DNA from: Psychrobacter sp. UBA3480
Lineage (GTDB): Bacteria; Pseudomonadota; Gammaproteobacteria; Pseudomonadales; Moraxellaceae
DNA length: 64,000 nucleotides
Assembly: GCF_002377945.1 (NCBI RefSeq)
Contig: NZ_DFQV01000019.1
Location: 9,535 to 73,534 of the forward strand
Direction: 5' to 3'
Of the stretch, positions 26,251 to 35,500 are shown piece by piece. The translations under genes were made by a program, and so were the position numbers. The number at the start of each line of letters is the position of its first letter. The stretch's first letter is position 1. The notes beneath the pieces were generated by a model. The model had not been told where the DNA came from. It saw nothing but the letters and a program-made list of their open reading frames with translations, and ran no database searches.

Positions 26251-28539
26251 GTGGATAAAGCGACAGTATTCAGACTAAAGCCGATATGTATCGGGATACT
26301 GCTATCTGTGATAGCGCCTGCTAGCACCTATGTTGGCGCAGCACCTACTACTGGTAATCAAACCACTGGTCAATTACATAGTCAAAATGCTGATAACAGA
26401 TCTGCTGCAAGTACCAATGCTGCTGCAAAAACTGGCGTACAAACCACAAACGATCCTGCTCAGCCAGAAAATCCTGATAAAAGTACCTATAGCGACCAAT
26501 ACGTTAAAGATTATTTCTCAAATACCGGTGTCGCACCTGGTACTCCTATCTTAGCCATGCCGCAAAAATTTAGACGATCTGCTGGCCGATTTGGTGAGTT
26601 TAGGGATCGTAGTAGTGCTAACGACTTTCACGCAGGTTTGGATTTAACACCTGCAGGCGACTTGCAGCTATTTGCTGCAGGCGATGGTACGGTTGTTAAC
26701 GTTGGTACTAACACTGGTGGCGGTAATATTATTAATATTAAGCGCCCAAACGGTGATAAATACATGTATATGCACATGGAGCACAACGTAAAAAACAAGC
26801 TCCCTGTCGGCACTCCTATTACAACTGGCCAGCCTATTGGTGTGACTGGTGGCTCAAGTAATTTAACCAGTAAAAAGACTGGTCTACCAATCCGCTATGC
26901 AACCCATTTGCACTTTGACTATATTCTGCCCAACAATGATCCTGCCCGCCGCCGCGATTTATGGTTAAGCCAGTCGCCGCGATCATCAGGCTTGTTAAAC
27001 AGCACAAAGCATATCTTTAAGACAGGTTATGGTTATAACACAGATCCAACACCTTATTTGGCGGAAGATGTCGCTGTTGCCCCAGATGAGTACACACCGT
27101 GGCTAGGTTCAACTATCCGTCAGCAATTTAACACCCTATACAATACGCGTATGCCTTTAGGTCCTGGTGCCACATCAAACCTAAAGCCACTGCCTGCTGT
27201 GCCTATCTTCAATCAAGGTTTTGAGTGGACGCCAGAAAATCTAGCCGCTGCTAGAACATCAATTGTGAAAGGTGCTAAGTACGCAGATTGGTCAGGTTAT
27301 CAAGGCGCTTTTGGTGGCGGTAGTATGTCTTACCAAGCGCTTTCTTCATTTATCTCATCTGAGGATGGGGAGCAGTTTGGATCGCTCCCACAACCACAGA
27401 AACCTGTCAGTCTTGAGACAATGACACCAAAAGAAATCATTGAGCAGATTGGTGGTCAGCGCTTCGGGAACGAAGACTGGGAAAAGGCGATGATGAAGCT
27501 GTCGTCTAAAGGTATGCTTACTGAATACCTAATGATGAATGCCACCGAAAACTATTTGCATCAACAAAACCAAATTCTTAGAAATAGAGTTGAGATGTTG
27601 ATGGCCGGTATTACTCAAGCCCGCTTATTTGAGTTTAATAAGCAGATTGAGGCGATACAGGTGACAGCTCAAGCTTCTGCTGCGCCAGCTGTTCTTGACT
27701 TAGAGCTAGAAGATCTGGGTTATGCTTATGGCGGCAGTGGCGGTGGTGGAAACTTTGATGCTGCAAACTTGCCTGATGAGCTGGATGCGCTAGTTTCTTC
27801 ATTAATGGATGCTATTAGTCATGGCGAGGGTGGTTACAATGCTTATAACACAGGTACGAATGGTCCTTGTGCTATGAAAGGCTTCTCAACCGATGCTGCT
27901 GCTCGTGCTACTGGTACACCAATGATAACAACAATGACACCGCGTGAAATTTGGAAAGCGGCAACTGCAACGACTAGTAGCTGTGATGTCACCCGTAAGT
28001 TTACAGCTGGGCGTTATCAGTTAACTTACTATACGCTTGCAGGCTATGCATCTGGCGGTTTCGGTAACAGCGGCTTTGTTGCTGCATATCCTAAATATGC
28101 TAACGTGCCATTTACCCCAGAGATTCAGGATTTTGCTGCCAGAAACTACTTCTTATTGAGTGGTTCTGTGCGTAAAAACCTAACCAAGTTGATTAAAGGT
28201 GATCCAAAAGCGTCAGTACGTGCAGCGATGTATGACTTGTCGATGGAATGGGCTTCATTTGGTGTACCGGACGGCTTGCCTACTAACACAGACGGCAGAA
28301 ATGCGGTAGGTAACTACCAGTCTTATTATGGCGGCGATGGTATCAACAAGGGCAACCAAGAAAGTACTGATATGGCATGGGCGGTTCTTAAGAAGATTGA
28401 AGCTTGGAATAAAGCGAACCCAGGGCTGGCGAGAGACGTTCTTAGTGGTAAGGTGGCTGATAAGGGTATGGGTGGCTCTACTGCAGCTCCTACGGCTCCT
28501 GAAACTCCAGCGGCACCTACAACGCCAGCCACACCGTAA
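26251..28539 (+). CDS. two-domain peptidoglycan hydrolase (M23 endopeptidase plus lysozyme-like)
   Basis: A 762-residue secreted enzyme expected to open the cell wall for the transfer channel. GTG start with TAAGG upstream. A hydrophobic segment at about 10-30 acts as signal peptide. The M23/LytM domain (about 95-225) has the zinc-ligand pattern HAGLD (about 127) and THLHFD (about 218), so it appears complete. A helical middle part follows, then from about 515 a lysozyme/transglycosylase-like domain with SHGEGGYNAYNTG (candidate catalytic Glu) and AGRYQLTYYTL. The C-terminus is an Ala/Pro/Thr tail. Its last codon is directly adjacent to the next frame. Confidence 0.85.
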   Translation: MDKATVFRLKPICIGILLSVIAPASTYVGAAPTTGNQTTGQLHSQNADNRSAASTNAAAKTGVQTTNDPAQPENPDKSTYSDQYVKDYFSNTGVAPGTPILAMPQKFRRSAGRFGEFRDRSSANDFHAGLDLTPAGDLQLFAAGDGTVVNVGTNTGGGNIINIKRPNGDKYMYMHMEHNVKNKLPVGTPITTGQPIGVTGGSSNLTSKKTGLPIRYATHLHFDYILPNNDPARRRDLWLSQSPRSSGLLNSTKHIFKTGYGYNTDPTPYLAEDVAVAPDEYTPWLGSTIRQQFNTLYNTRMPLGPGATSNLKPLPAVPIFNQGFEWTPENLAAARTSIVKGAKYADWSGYQGAFGGGSMSYQALSSFISSEDGEQFGSLPQPQKPVSLETMTPKEIIEQIGGQRFGNEDWEKAMMKLSSKGMLTEYLMMNATENYLHQQNQILRNRVEMLMAGITQARLFEFNKQIEAIQVTAQASAAPAVLDLELEDLGYAYGGSGGGGNFDAANLPDELDALVSSLMDAISHGEGGYNAYNTGTNGPCAMKGFSTDAAARATGTPMITTMTPREIWKAATATTSSCDVTRKFTAGRYQLTYYTLAGYASGGFGNSGFVAAYPKYANVPFTPEIQDFAARNYFLLSGSVRKNLTKLIKGDPKASVRAAMYDLSMEWASFGVPDGLPTNTDGRNAVGNYQSYYGGDGINKGNQESTDMAWAVLKKIEAWNKANPGLARDVLSGKVADKGMGGSTAAPTAPETPAAPTTPATP

Positions 28540-28581
28540 ATGAGCATAGCGTCGCTTACAACTGAAAATAAAAGGTATGTT

Positions 28582-29139
28582 ATGAATATTATGAAACCTG
28601 TGATTGCTGCATCTTTTATCCTAACAGGTGTGTTAGGTGGCTTTGTTGGTGCTGCGAACGCAGCCCAGCCCGAGGTGGTGTCTAACTACTCGCCTGATAC
28701 TAAAAAGGTTGGTGGTTATACAGTACAGCATTGCCAAATCAATCAGAGTGAAAACGCTTTAGATTTCTGTGGCAAGCGTGCTATAGCGGCATATAAGCGC
28801 CTTGGCACTAGCAATAATATTAACTTTAATGGCAAGTATGTGCTGATTGGTTTTAAAGGCCAATCGCCAGTCACGAAGTATATGCAGTACGCCGCCGTCA
28901 ACCCTGTTACCAAGACGGTTTATCCTTTTGATTTTATCGTTTACTCTGACGATCCAACGAAGTTTGAGCAAGTAGAAATATCATCGAAAAAATCAACTTT
29001 ATGTGCTGATGAAGTCGCTAAATTTCGCGGTGATAGAATGCTTAAAGCGTATGGCGGGTTTCCAGTAGAGCGCGGGGACTCTTCTATTTGTTTCTCTTTT
29101 TCTGAAAAATCAGGCTTTGGTTTTGCGCCAAGTTCTTAA
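28582..29139 (+). CDS. secreted hypothetical protein
   Basis: About 185 residues from the ATG at 28582, which follows AAAGG; an earlier in-frame ATG at 28540 abuts the preceding stop and would place charged residues before the signal peptide. Signal peptide at about 1-28 with cleavage near ANAA. Mature protein about 157 residues, beta-rich, with four cysteines (HCQIN, DFCGK, TLCAD, SICFS) likely forming two disulfides. It lies among envelope-acting transfer genes including a DsbC-like protein that could fold it. Function unknown. Confidence 0.65.
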   Translation: MNIMKPVIAASFILTGVLGGFVGAANAAQPEVVSNYSPDTKKVGGYTVQHCQINQSENALDFCGKRAIAAYKRLGTSNNINFNGKYVLIGFKGQSPVTKYMQYAAVNPVTKTVYPFDFIVYSDDPTKFEQVEISSKKSTLCADEVAKFRGDRMLKAYGGFPVERGDSSICFSFSEKSGFGFAPSS

Positions 29140-29221
29140 TAAATATTATTTATTTTCGTAAATATAATTTAAAAAAAATGTTAGAATATATTTAACATTA
29201 ATAATACTAGCGAAATTGATC

Positions 29222-30181
29222 ATGGGTTTTTTAAAGACAGCGTTAAAAAAGACTTTTGTATCCGCCCCTGTGCGCGTAGCCACCATGCCTGGTCGTGTGG
29301 CTTTTCCAAAAGCGGTTGTTAAGACGCATAAATATTATGCCGAAACCCTTAAGAAAGCGCGCGCGTTTCGTTGTCCTTATTGTGGGCATGGTCAGTTAAT
29401 CCCTATTACCGAAAGTCACATCCCAAAACCTCCTAGCAGTGTCAACGAAGAGCAACACACTCCGCCAAAACTCTCTCAAATATGGGAGTGTAATCATTGT
29501 GATCAAAAGCTGGAAACAACAGATAACAGCATCGAAGAGCTAGCTGCTATTTTGTCAAGCTCAGGCCGTGAATACTACGAAAATGGTGAGGCCTATCAAG
29601 AACGACTGGATGCGCTAGAAGATGGCCGGTTATTAGAAGCAGTGGAGTCAAAGATAAAAGTTGCTCGTGGTTTGCGAGTGGTTTCTATTATATCCGCCCT
29701 GTTTTTCTTTTTTGGTGTCTACAACGGCGCTATCATGTTCTGTCTTACCGCTTTGCTTTTCGCTCTATTGATACTCATGCTTGCTATTATGCTTGCCTAT
29801 CGCTCTTGGCAGCTATATACAGACAATGTTTTTGTTGCCGATCCTAAAGAACAGTTTCATTGGTGGCTTTCTAATGAGAAATGGTTTGCTTATCCGCATA
29901 ACTATAAAACATCCTTAAATGCTTACTCTGCTGAAACTTATTACGATGATGAATATGCTGAATTTGACCATGTATCAGGTCAATACGATACCGAAGAGTA
30001 CCTGTCGGATTTAACGCCTGAGCAGCTGCTTCGCAATCAAGAAGAGCAACGTAATGAAGCCTTATTATCTAATGAGTTTTTAAATACATCCGCCCTTCAA
30101 TCTGAGTTTGACCATTCATCTAATGATCAATCAATGGCTGCAAATAGCACTAAAGGCGATAGCAACAGCACTATTAAATAA
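29222..30181 (+). CDS. zinc-ribbon membrane protein, unknown
   Basis: About 319 residues from the ATG at 29222 (a TTG two codons upstream is less likely). Residues 50-100 hold CPYCGHG and CNHCDQK, a C-x2-C pair typical of a zinc ribbon. Two closely spaced membrane segments lie at about 155-200 and the last 100 residues are acidic, Asn/Ser-rich and cytoplasmic. An AATACTAGCGAAA variant of the shared promoter-like element is just upstream. It sits between two cell-wall hydrolase genes of the transfer region; function unknown. Confidence 0.65.
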   Translation: MGFLKTALKKTFVSAPVRVATMPGRVAFPKAVVKTHKYYAETLKKARAFRCPYCGHGQLIPITESHIPKPPSSVNEEQHTPPKLSQIWECNHCDQKLETTDNSIEELAAILSSSGREYYENGEAYQERLDALEDGRLLEAVESKIKVARGLRVVSIISALFFFFGVYNGAIMFCLTALLFALLILMLAIMLAYRSWQLYTDNVFVADPKEQFHWWLSNEKWFAYPHNYKTSLNAYSAETYYDDEYAEFDHVSGQYDTEEYLSDLTPEQLLRNQEEQRNEALLSNEFLNTSALQSEFDHSSNDQSMAANSTKGDSNSTIK

Positions 30182-30203
30182 CCCGTTCCACAGTACTTTA
30201 AGC

Positions 30204-30222
30204 ACCCTCTGTTTCAGAGGGT
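30204..30222 (+). terminator. hairpin, possible terminator
   Basis: ACCCTCTG-ttt-CAGAGGGT is a perfect stem after the 30181 stop, but it lacks a clear T-run, so termination is uncertain. Confidence 0.45.
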
Positions 30223-30282
30223 CTTACCTGCATTAAGTAGCAAAGTAGTATCTAATAATTCTAGCAATTGAGGTTTGTTGTG

Positions 30283-30987
30283 ATGACAAAGCAATTAATC
30301 GGTATATTTACGTCAGCTGCACTTCTGCTTGCCAGCATGAATACTCATGCAAATGGAGATCAGTTAGCAGCTTGGGCTAATTCTGCCAACCAAACAGGGT
30401 CGAGCGTCGGTAATGTGAGTTCGCAACGCCCTAGCTCTATCTATCCAAACTCTTATTCCTCCCAACTCAGCAATCCTTATGCTGGGTCGTCTATCAATAC
30501 CACTATGGCCTCAAGCAGTAACTATGGCTCGGGTGGTAAAGAGCGCTATCCTATAGGTAAACCGACATTAGAGTGTGTGATTTCAGCTGCTCAACGTCAA
30601 AACGCACCAGTTGACCTACTGCTTGCTATTAACAGTATCGAGCGTGGTAAGACCGGTCAGTTTGTTGGTAATACCAATGGCACACAGGATATAGGCGCTT
30701 TCCAAATCAATTCAATACACCTTCCTCGCGCACTAAAGTATCAGGCGACTCGTGAAGATTTAGCCACTCGTGGCTGCTATAACGCAGAGTTTGCTGCCAT
30801 GCTGCTCAGCGAGGCTTTAAACCACAACCTTATGCAAAGCAAAGATATCTATACGAGAGCTGCAGGCTACCATTCTTGGACGCCTAAGCATAATGCTGTC
30901 TATAGAAAAAAGCTGGTGAAGTATCTTGGTGAGTGGCAGTCCTGGTTAAGATCTAACAATATGCAAAACCTAGTTACCACTCGGTAA
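30283..30987 (+). CDS. VirB1-like lytic transglycosylase
   Basis: About 234 residues from the ATG at 30283, with GAGG upstream; earlier TTG/GTG codons are in frame. A signal peptide (about 1-24, cleavage near THAN) targets the periplasm. After a Ser/Asn-rich linker, the SLT domain begins near residue 95: LECVISAAQRQ, INSIERGKTGQ (candidate catalytic Glu), DIGAFQIN and AAGYHSWTPKHN. Such enzymes cleave peptidoglycan locally for type IV secretion. An AATAATTCTAGCAA element lies just before it. It closes the transfer block. Confidence 0.87.
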   Translation: MTKQLIGIFTSAALLLASMNTHANGDQLAAWANSANQTGSSVGNVSSQRPSSIYPNSYSSQLSNPYAGSSINTTMASSSNYGSGGKERYPIGKPTLECVISAAQRQNAPVDLLLAINSIERGKTGQFVGNTNGTQDIGAFQINSIHLPRALKYQATREDLATRGCYNAEFAAMLLSEALNHNLMQSKDIYTRAAGYHSWTPKHNAVYRKKLVKYLGEWQSWLRSNNMQNLVTTR

Positions 30988-31095
30988 TAAGCCCTTTTTT
31001 TTAGCTACATCTAGCTGGTAAAACAACTTCCGGCGGGTAAGTTGCGTCTTGTTGATTTCACCCTTTTACTGAATGATAAATAAAAGAAGGTGTTT

Positions 31096-31656
31096 ATGAT
31101 AAAAAAAATTAGAAAATTTAGTGAGATATCGAGATTGCAAAAAGCAAGTATTATCTTATTTTTATTATGTTTGTCTTTTATGCCGGTTAATAATTTTTTA
31201 GAGTGGAGAGGCAGAGATTTCCCTCAAAAATCAGAGTTGAATTACAGTACAGGTACTTTGGAATATTCAAGAGCCCCTGGTAAGAACTCTACCTCATTTA
31301 TTATTTTACGCTCAATAGATAGATCTGGCCAAGATACTGCCTTTGGCTGTAGCTATACCGCATTTACATCAAGTACTACTGGCTCATGTATGGGACTTAG
31401 GAGTGTTGAGCCTTATTTAGCTAAGCGGGCTAAAGTTGGTTGGTATTATCAATCTGAGTTTTTAGGATTTAAAAATAATAGACCACAATTAGTTTCGTTA
31501 GAAGTCGATGGTAAATACATCAAGACGTATGAAGAAACAAAAAGAATTTATAAAATAACCAATAAATCAGGTCTTTTTATATGTTTGTTCTTCATGGCTT
31601 TATCTATATTTATATTTATATTTTTCTTGTACCCAAAAAACGACATTCATAAATAA
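31096..31656 (+). CDS. two-TM protein of a tandem paralogous pair (first copy)
   Basis: About 186 residues from the ATG at 31096 after AGAAGG. Membrane segments at about 16-34 and 160-182 flank a periplasmic or lumenal domain with KGRDFPQKSE-type start (here RGRDFPQKSE), YSTG, FGCSYTAF and TTGSC, i.e. two cysteines 16 apart, likely a disulfide. The gene at 31967 encodes a close paralogue (about two thirds identical by eye). The two-TM architecture resembles DUF3592-type proteins, but I cannot confirm membership. Both genes lie just upstream of a giant RTX protein, so an accessory or immunity function is possible. Confidence 0.7.
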   Translation: MIKKIRKFSEISRLQKASIILFLLCLSFMPVNNFLEWRGRDFPQKSELNYSTGTLEYSRAPGKNSTSFIILRSIDRSGQDTAFGCSYTAFTSSTTGSCMGLRSVEPYLAKRAKVGWYYQSEFLGFKNNRPQLVSLEVDGKYIKTYEETKRIYKITNKSGLFICLFFMALSIFIFIFFLYPKNDIHK

Positions 31657-31966
31657 AAATAATTTTATCGTCTAACGCCGTAAAAATACGTCCTTCTAGG
31701 GCGTGGATATCAGGCGTCAGCAGTTGTCGCATAGCTATTAATGGCTATTGATTTTAATATAAGACTAAATGATACTTAACTCACGAAAACACGCAAACTA
31801 CGCGGATACTCGTAAGAGATTTGATGGTAAAAATAAAATATATAAATCTTTAGTTTTATTCTCTCTGCATCTTGCAGCGTTTATCTATTTGCTCTTTCGA
31901 AAGATAGGTAACGAATAAACTATTTCATTAATCAAGGGAGTGATATGTCTAAAAAAGAAGGTGTTT
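31657..31966. other. non-coding gap with hairpin, possible insertion-sequence remnant
   Basis: A 310-base stretch between the two paralogues. At 31688-31704 ACGTCCT-tct-AGGGCGT folds into a 7-base-pair hairpin (one G-T pair) followed by GGATATCAGGCGTCAGC, reminiscent of the subterminal hairpins of IS200/IS605 elements, but no transposase is present. Further on, an AGGGAG ribosome-binding site precedes a 12-codon reading frame at 31945-31983 that overlaps the start of the second paralogue. Confidence 0.35.
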
Positions 31967-32533
31967 ATGATAAAAATAATTAGAAAGTTTAGTGGGCTAA
32001 CAAAGTCACAGAAAACGCATATTATCGTGTTTTTGTTATTTATGTCCTTTATGCCCACAAAGTCTTTTCTTGAATGGAAAGGCAGGGATTTTCCTCAAAA
32101 ATCAGAGATAAATTACAGCACAGGTGTACTGGACTATTTGCGCACTACCGGCAAGGACTCCAAGTCATTCACCGTTTTACGCTCAATAGAGGGGTCTAGC
32201 CAAGATACGGTCTTTGGTTGTAGCTATACTGCATTTATATCAAGCACTACTGGGTCATGTATTAGTCGCAATAAAGTCGAGAGTTATTTGGGTAAGCAAG
32301 CTACTGTTGGATGGTATTACCAACCTAGTTTTTTAGGTTTTAAAAACAATATGCCGCAATTGGTTTCGTTAGAGGTTAACGGTAAACACCTTAAAACTTA
32401 TGAAGAGACAGTCAACAAAAACAAAAGGAAAAATAAAATATTTTCATTTGTTTACTTATTCTTCACGATAATATTTACAGTTATATTTATTTTTGTGATT
32501 TACCCAAAAGACTTTATCTATAAAGAAAAATAA
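31967..32533 (+). CDS. two-TM protein of a tandem paralogous pair (second copy)
   Basis: About 188 residues from the ATG at 31967. Same architecture as the first copy: TM segments near 17-34 and 162-184, WKGRDFPQKSE, FGCSYTAF and TTGSC. The DNA around both starts (AGAAGGTGTTTATGATAAAAA) is almost identical, showing a tandem duplication. It ends 24 bases before the RTX gene and is probably co-transcribed with it. An upstream GTG at 31940 would add nine residues but lacks its own RBS at good distance. Confidence 0.7.
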   Translation: MIKIIRKFSGLTKSQKTHIIVFLLFMSFMPTKSFLEWKGRDFPQKSEINYSTGVLDYLRTTGKDSKSFTVLRSIEGSSQDTVFGCSYTAFISSTTGSCISRNKVESYLGKQATVGWYYQPSFLGFKNNMPQLVSLEVNGKHLKTYEETVNKNKRKNKIFSFVYLFFTIIFTVIFIFVIYPKDFIYKEK

Positions 32534-32557
32534 TTTTATATATGAGAGGTTGTAATT

Positions 32558-35500
32558 ATGGCTACTAAGTTAAGTCAAGATCAATTAGATATGTTCGTAA
32601 ACCTTATTAACAATGCGATTGCTGGCAATCTTACATTTTCTAGTGTTAAAGCTTTGGTTGAGCCAAACGATGAAATTAATCCGAACAACAGTAACGATAC
32701 GGCGTTGGAAGTAGCTGCGTCAGCGCAAGCTTGGGCAAATCTAGGAAACTCTCTTTTAACAACAGGCGTGGACGCATTGAAAATTGCTGAAAAAACGCTG
32801 GGTAATGCGGATTCGTCTATTGAATCTAAAAGAACTTTATCCCAAGGGGCTCACGCTCTAGCTAAAATTAATATAGGGTTGGCTGCATTGGGAGTGGTTG
32901 TTGATACATTGAAAATCGTAGACTCTATAGACGACGGCGACTCGGTTAAGTTAGCAGATACTCTTAGTCTTACGTCAAACGTTGCGTCTATGTCAGCATC
33001 TATAGGTGTAGTATTGGCTACTAGTGCTGGGGTTGCTGCAGCGCCTTTGTTGATTGGCGGCCTTACTGCAATAGCCATTGCTGCAGCGGGAGCTAGTATT
33101 TATGTTGGATTAACATCTCCAAATGCCGGATTGTCGGAAAGTTTAAATGACTTATTTGTCAGCGACTTCGGTGATTTGGGGCACTTTATAGGAGATAGGT
33201 TCGTCACTGATATCGATGAAAGTGATGTTGATCCTTGGGTTAATGGTGTTGATCATAATGGTAAGTATTTCATCTACGACCCGCTAGTGCTTGATTTGGA
33301 TGGTGATGGCATCGAAACAGTTGGCGCAAGTGATAAAGATGCCGCGATGTTTGATCACGACAAAGATGGTATCCGTGTAGCGACAGGCTGGGTTAGCCCT
33401 GATGACGGTATCTTAGTTTTTGATAAGAATGGCGATAATATCATTAACAATGGTAATGAGCTGTTTGGCGATAATTATGAATTAAAAGATGGCTCAAATG
33501 CCGCGCATGGCTTTGCAGCTTTAAAAGATCATGACACCAATAATGACGGTGTTATTGATGCCAATGACGAAACCTTTAGTGACCTCAAGGTATGGCAAGA
33601 CCTTAATCAAGATGGTGTTAGCCAGGCAAATGAATTGTTTACCCTTGAAGAGCTTGGTATTGAGTCATTAAATGTCACTTATGAAGAAAAGTCAGTAGAT
33701 CAGGGTAATGGTAATACATTAACGCATCTGGGTTCTTATAATAAGGAAGACGGCTCTACTGTCGCCATGGGTGATATTAACTTTAACTCTAACGGCTTTT
33801 ATACCGATTATATCGACGCGCCCGTTCTTACTGATGCTCAGCAACAGTTAATCAATATCAATGGTACTGGTAACGTCAGAAACCTACGTGATGCCGCTGC
33901 TTTATCTGCAGAGTTAGAGAGTACGTTGATAACTTACGCTGGACTTGAGACCAAACAAGAGCAAATCGCTTTAATTGACACGTTGATTAAGCAATGGGCC
34001 GCAACAGGATTGCATGGTACGGTTGGCGAGTTTGGCGTTCATAGCTTTTCAGAAAAGACTGCCAGCGAAGGTGTTAGCTTAACACCACAACAAGTGGCAG
34101 CAATGCAAGCAAACTGGTCGCAAATCGCAGACCAAGCAACAGCAATCATCAATGAGTCCAGTGACAAGATGGCTGCTTTAAACGCTTTTAGCGGAATGAC
34201 ATCTAATGATGTGTATGTTAGTAGCTTGGATGGCGCATTAGATGTAGTGGAGAATGTCGAGCAGGCATTTAGCAACCTTACTTCTAGTGTCTACCAGTCA
34301 CTGTTATTCCAAACCCGTTTACAGCCATATCTAGACGAAGTTAAGGTATCTTTTTCTCCAGAAGATTTCAATATAGTTTATGACTATGCCGCAGTACTCA
34401 TTAAATTTGAAGAGACGTTTGCCCTTAATGCTGAAAAAGCAATCGTAGACTTAGCTGAACTGATCACCTATGGTAGCCGTGAATTGGATGGCGGTTTTGT
34501 CAGCTCATTAAAATTGCAGTTTGTAAGTTTCGTCGAAAGCCTAGCACCAGAGCAGCTTGAGGCTTATGCCAATATTATTGGTGAAGACTTGTATAACTGG
34601 TTCAGCGAAACCCAAGGTACGACTGCTGCAGATACTATCATCGGTAAAGACCACAGTGAAGTTATCTACGGTCATACTGGTAATGATAAGCTCTACGGCC
34701 GTGATGGTGACGATATTATCATTGGTGGTAAAGGCGATGATCTGCTTTATGGTGAAGAGGGTAACGACACCTATATCTATAATCTAGGTGATGGTCAGGA
34801 CACCATCAGAAACTACGATCGTGACACTGGCCGTCACGATGTGTTGAAGCTGGGTGCGGGGATTACAGCCGATAGTATGCAGGTTAGCCGCAGTAGTGAT
34901 GACCTAAAGATTACCTTTAACGAGAATGATAGCATCACCATAAAAAGTTACTTCTACGGCGATGCGGTTTATGGCTATCAATTAGACGACATTATCTTTG
35001 ATGACGGCACAAATCTGGACGTTGATGCCATAAAATCGTTAACCCTACAAGGTGCAGACCAAAACGACATCATTAAAGGTTTTAGTCATGCAGATATCAT
35101 GGCTGGCGGGGCCGGTAATGATAAGTTATATGGTTATGATGGTAATGATGTATTGCAGGGCGATAGCGGTAATGATGAGCTATATGGCGGTAAAGGTAAT
35201 GATGAGCTATATGGTGGCGATGGTGACGATGAGATAGAAGGTAGTGACGGCGACGACATTATTGTTGGTGGTAAAGGTGACGACTATCTTGAAGGTGGTG
35301 ATGGTAACGACACCTACATCTATAATCTAGGCGATGGGCATGACACCATTAGAAACTTCGAACGCAGCTCTAACCGCCAGGATGTCTTACGACTTGGCGC
35401 GGGAATAGCAATCGCTAGTATGCAGGTGAGTCGCAACGGTGACGATTTAGAGCTTACCTTTAACGATAATGATAGCATCACCGTAAAATATTATTTCCAA

